Part shown: one piece after another, positions 11,486 through 38,732 of the stretch
How the letters are laid out: every line of letters starts with the position of its first letter
How positions within the stretch are numbered: the first letter of the stretch is position 1
Source of the DNA: Solenopsis invicta
Lineage: Eukaryota > Arthropoda > Insecta > Hymenoptera > Formicidae
Assembly: GCF_016802725.1 (NCBI RefSeq)
Contig: NC_052676.1
Coordinates: 4,109,433 to 4,173,432 of the forward strand
Direction: 5' to 3'
DNA length: 64,000 bases
Made by a program: the position numbers and the translations under genes
Notes under the pieces: generated by a model
The model's database searches: none
Told to the model about the DNA's origin: nothing
The model's input: only the letters and a program-made list of their open reading frames with translations

Positions 11486-12214
11486 CGCATAAAATTGCAT
11501 AATCGCCACGTACTCTGTTGTTGGTAAATAACCTTCGACAACGGCATCGATTGACAATTATCACTGCGATATTCGATTTAATTTACCAGCAATTCATAAA
11601 ATTCAATTGTTATTTAATATACCGTGAGATTGAAAATATATTTGGCGAGTATTCGCGACACAAAAAGAGAAGAGTTCATAATAGTTTTATTATCAAATTA
11701 ATATCATTAATTTAATATTATTAATTTAACGTCAAAGTTGTGAGAAAGAATGATGCGTGAATAGGCGTATCGACTCCGCTTCCCGGCTAGAAGAAAAAAA
11801 AAATCGATATCAAAGTTTAACCACACCGAGAGAGGAGCGTAATAAAAATGTGGAGAGATCGTGTTCTTCCCCATATCGGAATCCCATAGGCCAAGCCGCG
11901 ATTTCCGCGCGGTCGATGGGATTGTCGAAGATAGAGCGATTACGCGTATACGACGTATACGTGAATACATAAATCGTGCATCCTCGCGATAACAATTGTA
12001 GTCCTTCGCGTGCGAAGACAGTGACGAAACAGTCGCGAAAAATTCAAGTTCCGTCGAGGACTCTATACGGGGTGTCCGAGGTGTGTTCGTCGAGGACACA
12101 AGTTACGCGACGTTAGAAATTCGAGAAACGTTAGAAAGTTTAAAAATTGCAAAGGAGATAGCTCAAAAATTCTCGAGTGTCCTTTCTTTTTTTTCTCTCT
12201 CTCTCTTTCGTTAG

Positions 12215-12291
12215 AAATTTATATTACAAGTCTCTCGCGAAGGAGCGAATCGTAGCGAAGAGTCGTCTACCCCGTATAAGCCGTGTGAGAG
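12215..12291 (+). CDS. candidate internal exon preceding terminal exon B
   Basis: 77 bases after a very strong acceptor (CTCTCTCTCTTTCGTTAG), ending at donor GAGAG|GTGAGC. Frame: NLYYKSLAKERIVAKSRLPR and ISRVR, basic. It needs a two-base carry-in, which the exon ending at 7873 supplies (GA|A = Glu), and ends with a single G that completes a Gly codon with the exon at 12451. Phase agreement on both sides is the main support. Confidence 0.42.
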
Positions 12292-12450
12292 GTGAGCAAA
12301 ATATGACTCGTACGATTCCTACGTCGCACTTGCATGAGACTCGAACGATTATCGGCACCGTGGATGAGACCGAGAATGAAAAGAGCGGTCGCCCTTGCGC
12401 AACGCGATTTGTACAAACGTGACGATTTTTTTTTTTTACGTGCTATATAG

Positions 12451-12629
12451 GTGAGCACCTGCTGCTGCCGCGCCAGGCCCAACAATCGGATCCTTTCTCG
12501 GACGAAACGCAGAGCGGCGAGATAAACGAGCAATTATTAAAAACCCATTCCCCGGGACTCTTCTCACGCCGCACAATGCGCCATTTATTGCCCAATCGAG
12601 CTGGACAAAAGTATTTCTCAGTCGTATGA
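12451..12629 (+). CDS. candidate alternative terminal exon B
   Basis: After a poly-T tract and acceptor GCTATATAG, an uninterrupted frame of 58 codons ends in TGA at 12629: EHLLLPRQAQQSDPFSDETQ, SGEINEQLLKTHSPGLFSRR, TMRHLLPNRAGQKYFSVV. Composition is protein-like (acidic then basic, no low complexity), unlike surrounding DNA. Together with 12215-12291 it would give a second C-terminus for the plus-strand gene. The protein is not recognised. It could also be a separate short gene. Confidence 0.42.
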
Positions 12630-12779
12630 AATTGTTCTGCCTTATTTTTTAGTTTTATGACACATTATTTACGTTATATACGCGCGATAAATTTTATTTA
12701 GTATTCTCCGCAATTTTTACGTAAACACATATATTTTTTCCATAAAAGTCCACAGTTTAAATTCCAAATTAATACATGT

Positions 12780-12870
12780 AATGATATAAAACTAAATAAT
12801 GCAAAATATTCGCGTGTAGCCAAGCGGAACCCTTTTGTCCCGCTAGATTACTGATGTGCGTTAGATTCGA
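12780..12870. repeat. dispersed repeat (CTAGATTGG-type), copy 1
   Basis: AATGCAAAATATTCGCGTG then AAGCGGAACCCTTTTGTC and GCTAGATTACTGATGTGC. It resembles 13360-13450 (GATGCAGAATACTTGCGTGC, AAGCGGGAGTACTTTTATCT, GCTAGATTGGACACAAG) and the shorter match at 50296-50345. Confidence 0.5.
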
Positions 12871-13160
12871 ACGCGAGGCAAAACAAGGTTTCGATCGTTT
12901 CCATTTCAAGCTTTTATAAACGCAAAAGAATTAATGTGAAATTTTTTCATTTTGAAGCCGGAAAAAATCCTGAGACTTGTTTATAAATATTATAAAATAT
13001 AAATACGTACTATCTCGAATCTTCGTATTTCTGTTTAAAAATTTTGGAAATACAAACAATGAAAATAAAATGACATCAATCGAGCGCCAAAGAATAAATG
13101 TAAGTGTTGAAATTTTCTTAATAAAATAAAAATACGTGTCTGTCTACAAAATCTTGTAAA

Positions 13161-13332
13161 TTTACACCGAGAAGAAAAGTTGTTAACCTGGCTAAAATTT
13201 TCAACTCGATTAGATCTCTACAGTTCAATTATTTATGTGTAATATTTAAGTTCAATACGTAAATAGCTTAGCTGAAGAAATTTAATCAAGTTGAAAGTTC
13301 AGCCAAGTTGACAACTTTTTTTCTCGGTGTAA
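13161..13332. repeat. family B palindromic element
   Basis: A 172-base inverted repeat: TTTACACCGAGAAGAAAAGT at the left and ACTTTTTTTCTCGGTGTAAA at the right, continuing inward through GTTAAC / GTTGAC and CAACTTGATT-like arms. Related copies lie at 17485-17700 and, as a shorter piece, at 44053-44162. Confidence 0.7.
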
Positions 13333-13359
13333 AAATAATGCATTTAAAAATAATATATC

Positions 13360-13450
13360 ATAGAACTAAAAGAATGATGCAGAATACTTGCGTGCAATTA
13401 AGCGGGAGTACTTTTATCTAGCTAGATTGGACACAAGCGGCGCACTGCGC
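13360..13450. repeat. dispersed repeat (CTAGATTGG-type), copy 2
   Basis: Direct-orientation relative of 12780-12870, about 570 bases downstream of it and separated from it by the family B palindrome. Confidence 0.5.
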
Positions 13451-15924
13451 GCCGACCGGGTGTTCAATGATACGGCGGAGTTTTTGAACACCACGTGAAC
13501 GGTCATCGAATCCATTATCGAGTCCGACTCTCATGATTTTCGTGCCGGCCATCGGATAATCGGTCAGTACAGCCGGAAAGTAAACGTGATAACAAATCGA
13601 TAGATACTCTTCCGGTTGCAGCGTGATTTTTTAAACACCCTGTCGTCTCTTATTAACCCCCTTTACCGCCCACCGATTGCATTCGCAATCGTGAAACCCG
13701 AATCCTTTCAGATCGCGCGCCTTTGGAATTGGATTACCTCGCGAGGTAATTTTGGGCAACTAGGGGTTCGTCCAACCGCCAATTTCCCATCGGTAACATA
13801 ATAATATAATTGTGTCGTATTGTCGCGCAATTAAATCGCGCAGCGCTGCGGCTTAGGCGAATACATCTGGCAGCTTGTTTGGTGTGTTGCGGCTCTCAAC
13901 AACTCAATATTATATATTAAAATATGTAATATGCTCTCTCGATAACACGTTGGCTCACCTTAAAGATCTCAATATACTATATTTAATATATAATATCAAC
14001 TCTCTCTCTCTCTCTTGCGTCGTCGCGTAATATCATGTATAATCATTTAATAACTATAGCCGCGTGTTGTCTATTCGAAAACATCCGATTGTTGGGTCTG
14101 CGCGAGTAAATGCATATAATACAGTGACGCGAAGGTGCCAAGATGCGCCTTAGTGTTGCCTCCATCCTTCCACGAGGCCCGCCCTTCCGCGTCGAAAGGG
14201 TCGGTTTGAATGTTGTAGTTAATCCGACAGTAGTACCGCGTCATGGAAAATTAGACCGCATCCTTGCTCCTTATTTGCAACTTCTCTACCTAATTAAAGA
14301 TAAGAACTAGGAAAAGTACAGTTCACAAATTATTATTAGGCACGAAGAGCTAAAGGCTTCTTTCGCTTATGTTTAATTAAAAATAATAGATATTAACAAT
14401 ATAGGGGAGAGTTGCCGAATGCGTATCACTTGAGCTGTTTTTTTATACTCTTCAATCGTATTGTCTTTGAAAATATGAATTTATGAATTAAAGTAATTAA
14501 AAATATAAGAAATCATTAGCTAGTATTTATTTTATTAATGATTTATCAAAAAAAGCGGTCAAGTATTTAATAATTAATAAATAACAATAATAAAAACGTA
14601 AGAACATCGAAATTAAACTGGCTTGAATTTATTTTTGTAACTGACATGTTCTTGGCAAATATTAGTTTTACTGTTATCACTTTTCAATCTTGCATTAGTA
14701 TTCATTTCTTTATAGCAAAGTTTGTGGTGGTATCTGATTTTTTCAAATGCTAATAATATACACAAAACAGGATGAAACTTATTAAATTTTTGTCTATATT
14801 ACTTATCTTTTATTTGCTTTTTATTCTTGTTATTAAATGTTGCTTTTATGAAGTAAAAGAGTAAAATATTGAACGGGTATGCATTCAGCAACTTTCCTCT
14901 GATTCGTATAATAAAATCGCGACATGTAACAGTTCACGATTTTTCTTGTTGAAAAATTCCAAGATGTGAAATAAAAAAAATCTGTTCAATTAATTTCACA
15001 TCAATCAATCATTATTTAAATTAATTTTAATTTTTAAAAACTTTCATCCACTTTTTATGTGAACTGTTTAACTATGCTTTATAAAACGTGATTTATAAAT
15101 ATGTCGTGAGAATAGAAAAATCGAACTTGATTGAGAAAATCGAATTACCTCGCAAGGGGATGTTGTGAGAATATTACCCAGTGATACCACTGTCGGACTA
15201 AGTGACAAACTATTGTTCATCGCGCACACACATTTGTATAAATTCTACTTTTTTTTTTCTTTTACGTCGCCTCGGCTACGCCTACCCTGGGACGCGGGGA
15301 GCGTTTCCGCTCGGCGCGCGCGACGTTTTCTTTCGTTACATCCTTATAAAATCGTCGGGAACAGTCTTTTCTACATACGCCCTCCGAAGCCGCCGTCGCC
15401 CCGTCCCTTCGTTCACTTCCTCGTCCTCCGTATCTCTGTGCTTCGTAGAAAATTATAAACGCTGGAGTTATAAACGCGGGACAGTAGTGTACACATACAC
15501 AAAGAATGAAAAGCGGATATCAAAACCTCGGTCTAGTCGTCGATCGACCGATCGATCGATCGATCGGTATAAGTGCTTGCTGTTCGCTGTTTATCTCGGC
15601 GCACCCGCTCGGTGCCCGAGGCGGAAGATCTCGCGGTGCTGTCGAAGCCGAAAATTAAATTTCAGGAAGGCCTCGGGGGAGGCCCGGCACTGGAGACCCA
15701 AGAGTCTCGAGTGTCGCAACACGTATATATTAATATGTACATTAAAATACTCGGCAGACATTTACTTGCCGCGACAAATGGCTGTGGCGGGCACCTACAA
15801 TATTAATCTCCGGTTCGAATTTCGTGATTCGACCCATGAGAAATTAATGCCGCGATTAACCCCGGAGCGCTGCTGCGCGGAAAGTGCAATTTTGATGAAA
15901 TACAGACCTGAAAATATCTCATGA

Positions 15925-16128
15925 TGAATCAGTTAAAAAATTGTATCGGATTTTATAATTGGTTGCTGGAACTTTTTGCAGCAGTATCATCACGCTTGAA
16001 TGTCTTACATAATTATTTTGATAGTCCAACGTGAAATTATTTGCTGATCTGTATCTAGCTAAATTTTTAGATACTATAATAAAATTGTTCTTTTCATGTG
16101 TAGGTGAATTTTCATCCAAGTGTTGATT
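15925..16128. repeat. family D repeat, copy 2
   Basis: Contains TTTTTGCAGCAGTATCATCA, ACATAATTATTTTGATAGTC and AGCTAAATTTTTAGATACTA in the order seen in the other members. Abuts the family A copy at 16132. Confidence 0.55.
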
Positions 16129-16131
16129 CAA

Positions 16132-16528
16132 GTTTTAGCAGTAAAAAAAAAAAAATGTATTAAAATGTTTTGTTTTTCATCCGTTTCTTTTTTTTTTAAT
16201 GTTTTGATTTCAAACAAAGCTTAGATTTAAAACGTTTAAAGATCTCAGTTTTAAATGTCTTTATGTCCATTTTCATCAATGTAGAATTAACTTTGATCTC
16301 GGTTTAATTATCTTACTCTTTATCTTTTGCTAATTCTCTTGCTGAGTAGTAGAAAAGAGAAACGGTAAAGAGAAACTTAAACCGAGATCAAAGTTGATTT
16401 GCATTAGTGGAAATGAACATTAGTGTTTCAAATCTCAACAAATGTTTAAAATTAAAATATTTTTAAAGAAACGGAAACAGAAATAAAATATTTTAATATC
16501 TTAAGATTAAATACTGCTTTTCTGAGTG
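16132..16528. repeat. family A copy 2 carrying a nested hairpin
   Basis: The same outer arms as the other copies (TTAAAATGTTTTG facing AAAATATTTTAA, plus the ATCCGTTTC / GAAACGGA pair). Inside, 16265-16420 is a second inverted repeat with arms AACTTTGATCTCGGTTTAA and TTAAACCGAGATCAAAGTT, not present in other copies, so another element has inserted. Confidence 0.7.
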
Positions 16529-17405
16529 AGTACAGTCTTCGTTATGAAAACTTTGAAAGCTTAAAATGACACTTAACGAGACTTTGTTTACATTAAACTA
16601 TTGTGTTACCTCACTTATTCTAATACTCTGCGATCTACAAAAAATGATATAAAAATTCTTAAAAATACGTTATATAAAATTCTTAAAACAATTCTAATTA
16701 GAGTAGTGTTAGAAAAATATGAGTAGCTCTCCGGAGTTAATGCGTTGCGCCACCGACAGTAAATATCGCGGCGATTTACGTCGAATCGTCCCGTGCATCG
16801 ATCAATCTCCTCATCGGCGTCGACGGGCGTCGTTCAGACGTCTAGGGTGCGACTAACTCGCGGTTATGATTTCGCACAGCACGGTGTAGTATCAAAATTC
16901 AATAGAAACGATGAGGTCACTCGTTGCACGTGCTCTTTTTACCGTGGGTATGCAGCATATAAAATTCTACAAAAAACACGAGGTCCAAAAATTGCGCGCC
17001 GCCGCCGAGGAGACAGACGCGCGCGAGACAGAAACCCGCCGGTCGTTTGTGAACCCTTTCCGCAGGATTTTCGGACACTCGAGCGCACGCGAGACTTCTT
17101 GCCAGTCGTCGGGATTGTTCGTTGCCTCGATCGTAAAGATTCGTGGGGACACGTAATCGTTTGATCGGTAACTTCGAGTGATAATTCTCGTGTTCGATTT
17201 ACAATTATTAATTTTTTTTTAATAATTTAACGATGTCGACAATCTTCTAATTAATTTTTTTTCTCTAATTAACGATTTGCATCTCCATGCTCAAATCGAT
17301 GCGTATAAATTTTAGTAAGAATCACTGATTATTCTCTAAATAGGAGTAAATTGATGCTAAAGGTAAAAATATCTACTCTATTTCTCACGTATAGTTTCAG
17401 CCCGA

Positions 17406-17806
17406 AATACACTGAAAAATGAGTTATTCAAGTAAATATTTATTTTTCAACATCGTTTTCTCGATTTAAACAAATATTAATCAGCACACTGAGCAAAAAA
17501 TGTTGTTGACTCGAATAAATTTTTTATCTTTATTCCTTTAGTTCAAACATTTACGTATTTAAATTAAACATATATGTGTAGTTAAGTTAAATATATAAAT
17601 GTTTAAACCGAAGTTCAAGTATTTTATGTATTTAAGTGAAATACATATAAAAAGTTGAACTAAAAAATGTAGTCAAGTCAATAACTCTTTTCTCAGTGTA
17701 TAAAATAATTTATTTTTAAACTTGGAAAATAGTTTTTTAAATCAAGGAAATGATGTTAAAGTGCTTAAATATATTTACTTGAATATAAAAAATTGTTTTC
17801 AGTGTA
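17406..17806. repeat. palindromic element with a family B element inserted
   Basis: Outer arms ATACACTGAAAA...TTCAAGTAAATAT and their complement end at about 17806. Between them sits a second palindrome, 17485-17700, with ends CACTGAGCAAAAAATGTTGTTGA and its complement near TCTCAGTG (family B). Confidence 0.65.
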
Positions 17807-17808
17807 TG

Positions 17809-18075
17809 CACTCAAAAGAGAAGCGTTCGATTTAAAAATATTAAAATATTTTGTTTTCGCTCCTGTTTTTCAAATATTTAAAAATACTTTAGACAGTTCA
17901 GAATTAAAATACTAAAAATGTTTAAAACTGAAATCTTTAACAGCTGTAGACCCGTTCAGGGTCTCAAATCTAAACACTGTTCTAAAATTAAAATTTAATT
18001 TTTAAGCATTTAAAAGACGGAGACAAAAATCAAATATTTCAATATCTTGAAATTAAGCACTCCTTTTTTAAAGTG
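17809..18075. repeat. family A copy 3
   Basis: Ends CACTCAAAAGAGAAGCGTT and (complement strand) CACTTTAAAAAAGGAGTGCTT. It directly abuts the nested element ending at 17806. Confidence 0.75.
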
Positions 18076-21000
18076 TATATCGAATTTAGGCACGTTTTCG
18101 GAGCACCTTTTCGACTTGGAAAATTTAGAGAGAGGTAGGAACTAAAAGAGCGCGTTCTCGCCCATGCGATTATCACGAGGGTGACGCAGATATCCCGAGC
18201 AACGAGTCCCGACGAGATCGATCGACTTCGAGATCGCGTCGTGTCGCCTGCCAAATGGTCCAAAGTCTTCTAAGGATCGCGCCGGTGTAGTAACAATACC
18301 ACGGCGCACACTAAAAATCACGCTGTGTCTATCACGAGCGCAACGGATCTGCTAGCCAGCTCCGAGCGAGCGATAAGCTCGAAGGTTCCTTTCCTCTCTC
18401 ACCTTGACCGGCGGGAGAGAGAGACACGCCTCAGTCAGTTTCGCACAGTCTTTCTTAATTTCGCGTTAACAATGTGTAACGCGACATCCGCGCCGAGATG
18501 GAAATGATCGTATGGAGTCACCGCTGGTCCAAGTCGTTAATTCGGCGAGCGAAAAGAATAAAAAAAAAAGAAAGAGAAGAGAATTAAAATGTAAAGGATC
18601 GTGTAAAAGAAAATAAATCGTCTATTCGCGCTGCTCCATCTGGAGATTCGTCTGCATCGTGTATTTCGAAAAATAAGAGCGATATATTTCAGATAATGCC
18701 TTACGAGCTAAAAAAATGTACAAGTTCGAACGAGGAAGATGCGCGGTGAACATAAGAATAATAAATTAAACGGCCTTAACTGCGCAATGATTTCATCCGT
18801 TTTCTTAAATCCTAAGAAAGAGGCGAGGGATGCTAATTTCTAATAGATAGCGCGTTTCAAAGGAAAGGAAAGCGGTGTAAAAAGTTAAGCGGCTTACGGT
18901 TATATCGAGTAACTAAAATAATTATCGAGTTACTTTTCGTAGTAATTCGCGTCGCGTCGTCTTTCTCTAAAAATTTGCATAATGCGGGATAAAAATTTGC
19001 ATATTACACAGAGGCTGGTTAGATAAGATCTTGGTAGGAAGTGTGCGGCGCGACGATATAAAAAACACTGTACAAAAGAATTAAATAGGCGAAATGAAGG
19101 TCACTTCTCCACAGGCTCACACCAGCATTTCCATTTCTAGGCATTTCACGCGGATGATGATCCGGTCCAAGTTTTTCTCTGCGCACAATTTTCCCTCGAG
19201 AACGCCGCCACGGAATAAAGTGAGCGGTTACGTGATAGAATAACGCTTCTTATAAAGCCATCTGATCAACGACGATCGTCCACCTTACAACAAAGGCCAA
19301 TCGAACCCGTCGTGCAATTAGCTACGGACGAGGTTGAAATCGCATGACGTCGCGTGACATCGATCTTTACATTTCAATTTAGATAATAAATTGTTTTTAC
19401 ATCTAATAAGGAGAGATACATATATGTAGCTTAAGAATTTTGGAAAGTTTGATGATGAGATATATAATTTGATGACTCGTAAAAGTAATATGTAATATTC
19501 AAGTGCTAAAAGTTGGAGTTTTAAAGTTTGGGAATGGCCGAGGCTTTACAAAAATTTATCTAGTCTAACTACCGAATTCGTAATTTTTATTGGACAGTAA
19601 ATATTTGAGAAACAATTTAAAGCGTTGTGATCTTTTTAAATTATTATTTTCTTTTTTAAATAAATTAAAAAATATGTTTGTTTTTTTAGAATCATAAAAC
19701 AAATTAACGATACAAAAAATAAATATTGAGAAAGAAAAAGATATTTTCAGTTAGTCTCGAATAAAAGAAAAAAAATCTTTGACTCCTGAACGTTACATAT
19801 TATTTGTAATATAAAGTGTATCAAATTCTATATTTTAATATAAAACTTTCTAAAATCCATACACACCTGGATCTCCTCTTGTACATTACGCAATATAAAA
19901 TGTCTCTTCATTCCTTTCTAAATAATAATAGTACACTGCGTTCGTATAAATAGGCATAATACATTGAGCCGTTTAACGTCAATCAGTTTGAAACCCAGTG
20001 ACTTATTCGAAACTTTTGTTCTACCTCGTGATTCAATCCTCCGGTTGAAGTTGATGAAATAATCTAGAAGGTTTCGCGGACGGACGATCGTCGCCCGGTC
20101 TTCATTCGGAGAGCAGTCATTGTTCCATCGCGTGTTCCTCTCTGATCAACTGTCGTAATATTACTTTAAGAAATAGAGAACAGGGATATATATATATATA
20201 TTTTTTTTTTATATCTATAATATGTATACCGGCTAATTAATATGCCACCTTGTAACCATCGAATAACGTTAACACGCCAAACACACACGCACGCACGCAC
20301 ACATCCACATGTTTGCTATTGTGCTTTCCGCACGTGTTCATGGACTCGACATACATTGGTCTCGCTGCTCGCTAATTGTATCTACGTAATTATATAGCAA
20401 TAATAATGGCTCTAAGGCGCCGCTGATCGATCGCGGATTGCGTTCCAAGATGAAACGTCGACTACAGGTGAAGACCCACCGTTATTACGTCACGTGAGCT
20501 CGCATCTTATTATATTGCACCGTAAATAGTAGTAGTGAAGCGTCGATGGTGTTAATAGCATTGATTGTTAGTCATTGGTGTTTGCTTCGCGGAGTTTTCC
20601 CTCACGCTTTATTTGTTCTTACAATATTTTATTTTCCCGCACTCATCTAGCGCGATCCATATATTTTATTCTATAAATTACTACGCCATGTCAATATCAC
20701 GCTTCTCTAAAACAAAATATACAAAAGTGTATAAAAGTATGCGCGTGTATAAAAAAAAGTAAAACTTAAAAAATAAAAAAAAACGTACCGTACTAATTAA
20801 TATATGTATATCTTCTACTTAAAAATAAAGTGTACTTTTCTAAAAATTTCCCCTTTTAGATCGTCGAACGATTTAAATTACACAACCCTCCTGCTTCCTC
20901 GTCTCATCCGGATATATAAAAAAAATCCAGCGCAGTCCATTCGACGATGTAATAAATACTATCGTGGTGAGACGTGAGCTCGCGTGTGCACGATGGCGAT

Positions 21001-21224
21001 GCGCCTCCACCTCGACACGCGCTCTCGCTCGCACTTTTGCGCACATGGGCAGGATTCACTCGTACCTCAGAAGAGTTAAAAGTGCATTCCCTAAGGTTCA
21101 TGCACGTTGCGACAGTGCAGCAGCTCGTATAATAAATCAGCATCCTTGTGCCACACCCACAGCCTCAGAAGTTTACAGTTAATTAATACAGTCATATACT
21201 AAATTCTACGCCAGTGTGTCACCA

Positions 21225-21290
21225 ATGTATATATGTATATATATATGTATATATAATATATATTTATATATATAATATATTCATTTATAT
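21225..21290 (+). repeat. TA-rich simple sequence
   Basis: TATATG/TATA-rich stretch; a similar one lies at 21690-21830. Confidence 0.85.
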
Positions 21291-21798
21291 TTATATGTTC
21301 ATGTCTCCTCAAATATTTATAATAAGCGCGCGCACGCGCGCGCATCGATTGGTGGGTCCAAGTATTACAAAGAAGCAAGTGCAACTTTCTCTCTTTCTCT
21401 TATAGTGGTAACGGGATTAATTATTAATTGGCTCTTATGATATTTCTTCGCTAACAGAAGTATATATACAGGACCTTTTTCTTTTCGTTTAAATTGAATG
21501 ACATTTCTTCGAGAAACGTGAGAATCTTCTTTGTGTATTGTTTAGCGAATTTAAATTTGCTAAATAATTATAGTAGTTGTGAAGTAGTGTATCATTATCG
21601 TAATTACGATAATTATCAAGCAATTCGTTCAATAATTATAACAGCTGCCCAACACAGGAAACGAATATATAAAATTAATTATATTATAAATATATATTTA
21701 TAATACACGCAAAATAAATATTAATATAATTAATTAATATATAAAATTAATTAATTATATAATTATATTATAAATATATATTTTATTATATTTAATTT

Positions 21799-21831
<33 letters not shown>

Positions 21832-22559
21832 TTCCATGAATTATCGAGTTGCATAAAAATCACGGGCGACCCTTCCTTTAAGTCGCCTTAGGCGCTTCTT
21901 CGCCTTTACTTATTTATAATACTTACATAGACACGCCTAATTTATTCTTAGCACAGTACTTCGCGATGATTGGTATACGCTCGCGCCTTTGCCGCCGCCA
22001 ATACCATCTTAAAATATACACTTAAGGGGTATGTGTGTGTGTATACGTGTACGTACGTATATGTGTGTCGTGTTTATAATATATTTATACGCAGACATAT
22101 ATATGTATATATTAATTTAGAATTGTGCAATGAAGGTATTAGAGCCATTAGTGCGACTACTGCTGCGGATGTGGTTGGACGTCGCTCTCTCTCTTTCTCT
22201 TTCTTTCTTTCTTTCATTCTCTCCCTCTCTTTCTCGCTGATAACTATTATCGTGTATCAAGATTGCAGGTGCGTGCATCTGCAAGTGCGCTCTCGCGTTT
22301 GCCGGATCTACTATGATGGACACGACTCGTTCGCTGCCTCTCCTCCGTTACTACCGATCTTTATTATCCCGACGATGGGGTTCTCGGACTCCGATAAAAA
22401 TGCGTCAAGGCCGGCTTCCTCAAGGTCGGCGGCGGAGCTCCTCTCGCAATTCATGTATACTTAATCGAAGTGTACCAAAGACGTTTCGATTATATATCTT
22501 AGGCGCGCGCCCCTTTGATCTCGACCCCTTTCTCCTTTCCCGGCTATTTAAAGTTCGTG

Positions 22560-23767
22560 CCGTTACAAACGCGCCGCTACAAACAATGCGGCGATAGAGA
22601 CGCGGTAGGGAAAGGGTGCTCTTGCGTCGTCAAAAGTGTGTGTAAGGCAGAAGGATCGTTGGCGCGTTATCTTGCAGTATCGAGCATTATCGTCGGGGTC
22701 GGTCTGTTTTTCTGGCTCCACATCTTCAGCCCCTTCCGCTTGAAATCGATATTTCCAATCCACTCGTCGCTTCAGTAGCGTTTTCCTCCACTTGCGGAGA
22801 TCTCCCTTCGCAGTGCGACGTTTCTCTCGCTTCTCCACTTGTTGATCCGTCAATCCGCTCGTTCGTTTCATCATCGGTACGTCATGTCCCTGTCAGCTGC
22901 CTCACTCTATGTACACCTTCGTTCTATCCTCAAGTAGATCAATATACACTTCGTTCTAGTCCTTCAACTTGAAAGCTGCCTGTTTTTATCACCCTGACTC
23001 GCTGCCGTTCCAGCTGCCGTTCGTCCGATTAACTCGACGTAGTTAACTTCCTTCCTCTCTCTCTCTCTCGAGATTCTTGCTTCCTCCAGATTCTTCCTAA
23101 TCGTAATATGGACGTCTGTTTCCAGTGGTAAAGCGTAATGTCTGATCCGCTCTTCCGCCTCCATCCTTCGGAAGTGGCGCGCATCGCATAATTCTCCAAT
23201 ATCTAATAATACTTTCGCGCGTACTCTCTCGACAATACCTCGAACTTTTACCTATCTTGAATCTCATCAACGACTCCCTAAATCTCTCCCTCATTTTATT
23301 TCATATAATTGCTATATTCTCGATATCCCTGTTTTAATGCCTTGCAACAAGCGTTTCTCTTAACTCGCCTACCGTCCAACTAACTCGACCACGACGTCGC
23401 CAACTGGCGATCCCTATTTTACGCGAACCCCGAACGAGAGGATGCCCGAATATAAATTAAACGTCGGGTGTCCGTCTTGCGTGTGTCCCTTACGTCGTCA
23501 TCGAGTCGAAGTCTTCCGCAGATCTCTCTCTCGTTCACCTTCGACCCTCCGGGATTCCGCGAAGGCGTCACTTCGCATCCCGGTGCGAGGAGGAGGGGGG
23601 GCGGGGGATGCAAGACACGATCCTCCCGTTCACCTCCGCTACATGGACAGGCTGCTCGGAGACGGAGGCGGCGGCCGTTCGACGCGGCCCTGGGACGCAA
23701 CGAGGCCGTGGTGGTTTCTGGCGAGGTCCTCCCGGTGGTCCCGCGTAGGACCCGCTCGTAGGACCCG
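22560..23767 (-). other. region downstream of the catenin stop codon (possible 3' UTR)
   Basis: No convincing coding exon. Reading minus-strand frames gives interrupted polar stretches (for example KNLEEARISRERE near 23.05 kb) broken by stops and frame changes, compatible with 3' UTR or decayed retroelement sequence. AATAAA-like signals on the minus strand occur near 23300 and further down. Transcript end not determined. Confidence 0.35.

Positions 23768-38718
<14,951 letters not shown>

Positions 38719-38732
<14 letters not shown>

Larger units (their letters stand above)
8797..12214. other. non-coding stretch with simple repeats and a nested palindromic element
   Basis: Holds a CT run (9353-9387), a GGT/GAT run (9563-9639), a GAT run (10448-10505) and the nested inverted repeats at 11067-11485. 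CpG-rich, low-complexity DNA lies at 9.9-11.0 kb. If the exons at 7.8 and 12.2 kb are one gene, this is its intron. Confidence 0.5.
12630..22559. other. gene-poor intergenic DNA
   Basis: No supported gene. Two weak possibilities: a frame after acceptor GGTTGCAG at 13621 (RDFLNTLSSLINPLYRPP onward, stop at 13801), and an 81-codon frame at 16911-17156 starting MRSLVARALFTVGMQH. Palindromic repeats cluster at 13161-13332, 15925-16528 and 17406-18075. TA- and AC-rich simple sequence lies at 20281-20302 and 21225-21830. Confidence 0.5.

Noticed and set aside
12811..12890. Possible tRNA (GTTCGAATC on the minus strand)
   Set aside because: No matching A box, acceptor stem or cloverleaf; the string belongs to the dispersed CTAGATTGG repeat.
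15202..15924. 240-codon plus-strand open frame
   Set aside because: No recognisable motif, uneven composition, alternative frames equally open.
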